5,916 nt of DNA from Deltaproteobacteria bacterium (GTDB taxonomy: Bacteria; Myxococcota_A; UBA9160; PR03), in contig JAGSPS010000207.1 in NCBI GenBank assembly GCA_018262315.1, positions 1 through 5,916 on the forward strand, read 5' to 3'. The notes beneath the pieces were generated by a model that was given only the letters and a program-made list of their open reading frames with translations, ran no database searches and was not told where the DNA came from. Positions 5,602 to 5,916 of this stretch are shown piece after piece (within the stretch, counting starts at the first letter, position 1; the number at the start of each line of letters is the position of its first letter). The translations under genes were made by a program, and so were the position numbers.

Positions 5602-5916
5602 TGCCGCGTCTCGATCGCGACGCTGCGGGCGGCTGCGCGGAGCACCCGCGCGGGCAGTCGCGGCAGATCGCCCAAGATCCACAGCTCGGTGAAGCGCTTG
5701 AAGGGATCGCGGCGCTGCTTGCGGATTCGCCGCGCACCGCGCACGACACCCATGCGATCGCCGCGCATGCCCAGCGCGAGCAACTCGCGCGGCGACTCGG
5801 GACTCACCCACCAAATCCCGCCGCCGCCGTCGAGTACGCCCCATGCTTCGCCGACTAGCGACTCCGGCAACTCGCTCCCCCGCGCGCTGCGCGTCGCGAG
5901 CAGCACCTGCCGGCGC
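5595..5916 (-). CDS. C-terminal fragment of a gene cut by the window edge; possible methyltransferase end
   Basis: Only the last 106 residues are present; the frame runs off the right edge, so the start is not in the window. I do not recognise the family with confidence. What can be seen: a hydrophobic strand VLLATRSA at the very edge, then ELPESLVGEAWGVLDGGGG, then IWWVSPESPRELLALGM, then a basic stretch (RGARRIRKQRRDPFKRF) and a C-terminal tail ILGDLPRLPARVLRAAARSV. A strand followed by an aromatic turn and (S/T)PExxxxLL is the layout of the last part of Methyltransf_11/23-type enzymes, where it precedes the final strand. This and the neighbours suggest a further methyltransferase, but the end of a glycosyltransferase cannot be excluded. 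A GTG at 5906 is in frame but would leave a protein too short for a whole domain. Its stop overlaps the start of the membrane glycosyltransferase-like gene downstream, indicating one operon. Confidence 0.6.
   Translation of the reverse strand, partial: RRQVLLATRSARGSELPESLVGEAWGVLDGGGGIWWVSPESPRELLALGMRGDRMGVVRGARRIRKQRRDPFKRFTELWILGDLPRLPARVLRAAARSVAIETRQW

Noticed and set aside
4163..5749. Long - strand open frame parallel to the WRDEA-type gene in another frame
   Set aside because: Arg/Ala-rich shadow without hydrophobic segments; the alternative frame gives membrane segments and the WRDEA motif.
5602..5844. N-terminal extension of the WRDEA-type membrane protein to an ATG at 5844
   Set aside because: It would overlap the upstream gene by nearly 250 bases and begins with an Arg-rich stretch. 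The GTGA overlap at 5598 and the immediate membrane segment fit much better.

Overview
The window comes from a high-GC bacterium; by eye roughly two thirds or more of the bases are G or C, and third codon positions are strongly GC-rich. The coding style (GC-saturated, Ala/Arg-rich, densely packed with overlapping genes) would fit a myxobacterial, deltaproteobacterial or similar environmental lineage. Nothing in the sequence fixes the phylum. There are no rRNAs, tRNAs, CRISPR repeats, transposases or phage genes. The content is that of a surface-glycan locus (O-antigen, exopolysaccharide or glycolipid type): SAM-dependent methyltransferases alternate with polytopic membrane proteins of the GT-C glycosyltransferase type.

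Left part, + strand, a tightly coupled run of three genes. (1) A protein of about 550 residues (150-1802) carries two complete class I SAM-methyltransferase domains in one chain. (2) A 508-residue GT-C/DUF2142-like membrane protein (1799-3325) has its start codon overlapping the stop of gene 1 (ATGA). (3) A 264-residue single-domain SAM-methyltransferase (3330-4124) starts 4 bases after gene 2. No promoter was recognised; the frame of gene 1 is open to the left edge, so its start is the least certain one.

Right part, - strand, reading toward the left genes. A gene truncated by the right edge (5595-5916, C-terminal 106 residues only) is possibly the end of another methyltransferase. It overlaps by 4 bases (GTGA) a 488-residue membrane protein with a WRDEA first-loop motif and a soluble C-terminal domain (4132-5598). 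The two operons converge with only 7 bases between their stop codons, and a compound stem-loop (4114-4144) spans both stops.

Reading of the whole (inference): the GT-C proteins would transfer sugars from polyprenyl-phosphate donors on the outer face of the cytoplasmic membrane, and the methyltransferases would methylate sugar hydroxyls or other groups on the cytoplasmic side, giving a decorated or end-capped glycan. Substrates cannot be read from the sequence. The most distinctive points are the fusion of two methyltransferases, the mirrored arrangement of the two operons, and the stop-spanning stem-loop. I see no clear sign of an entirely new kind of system.
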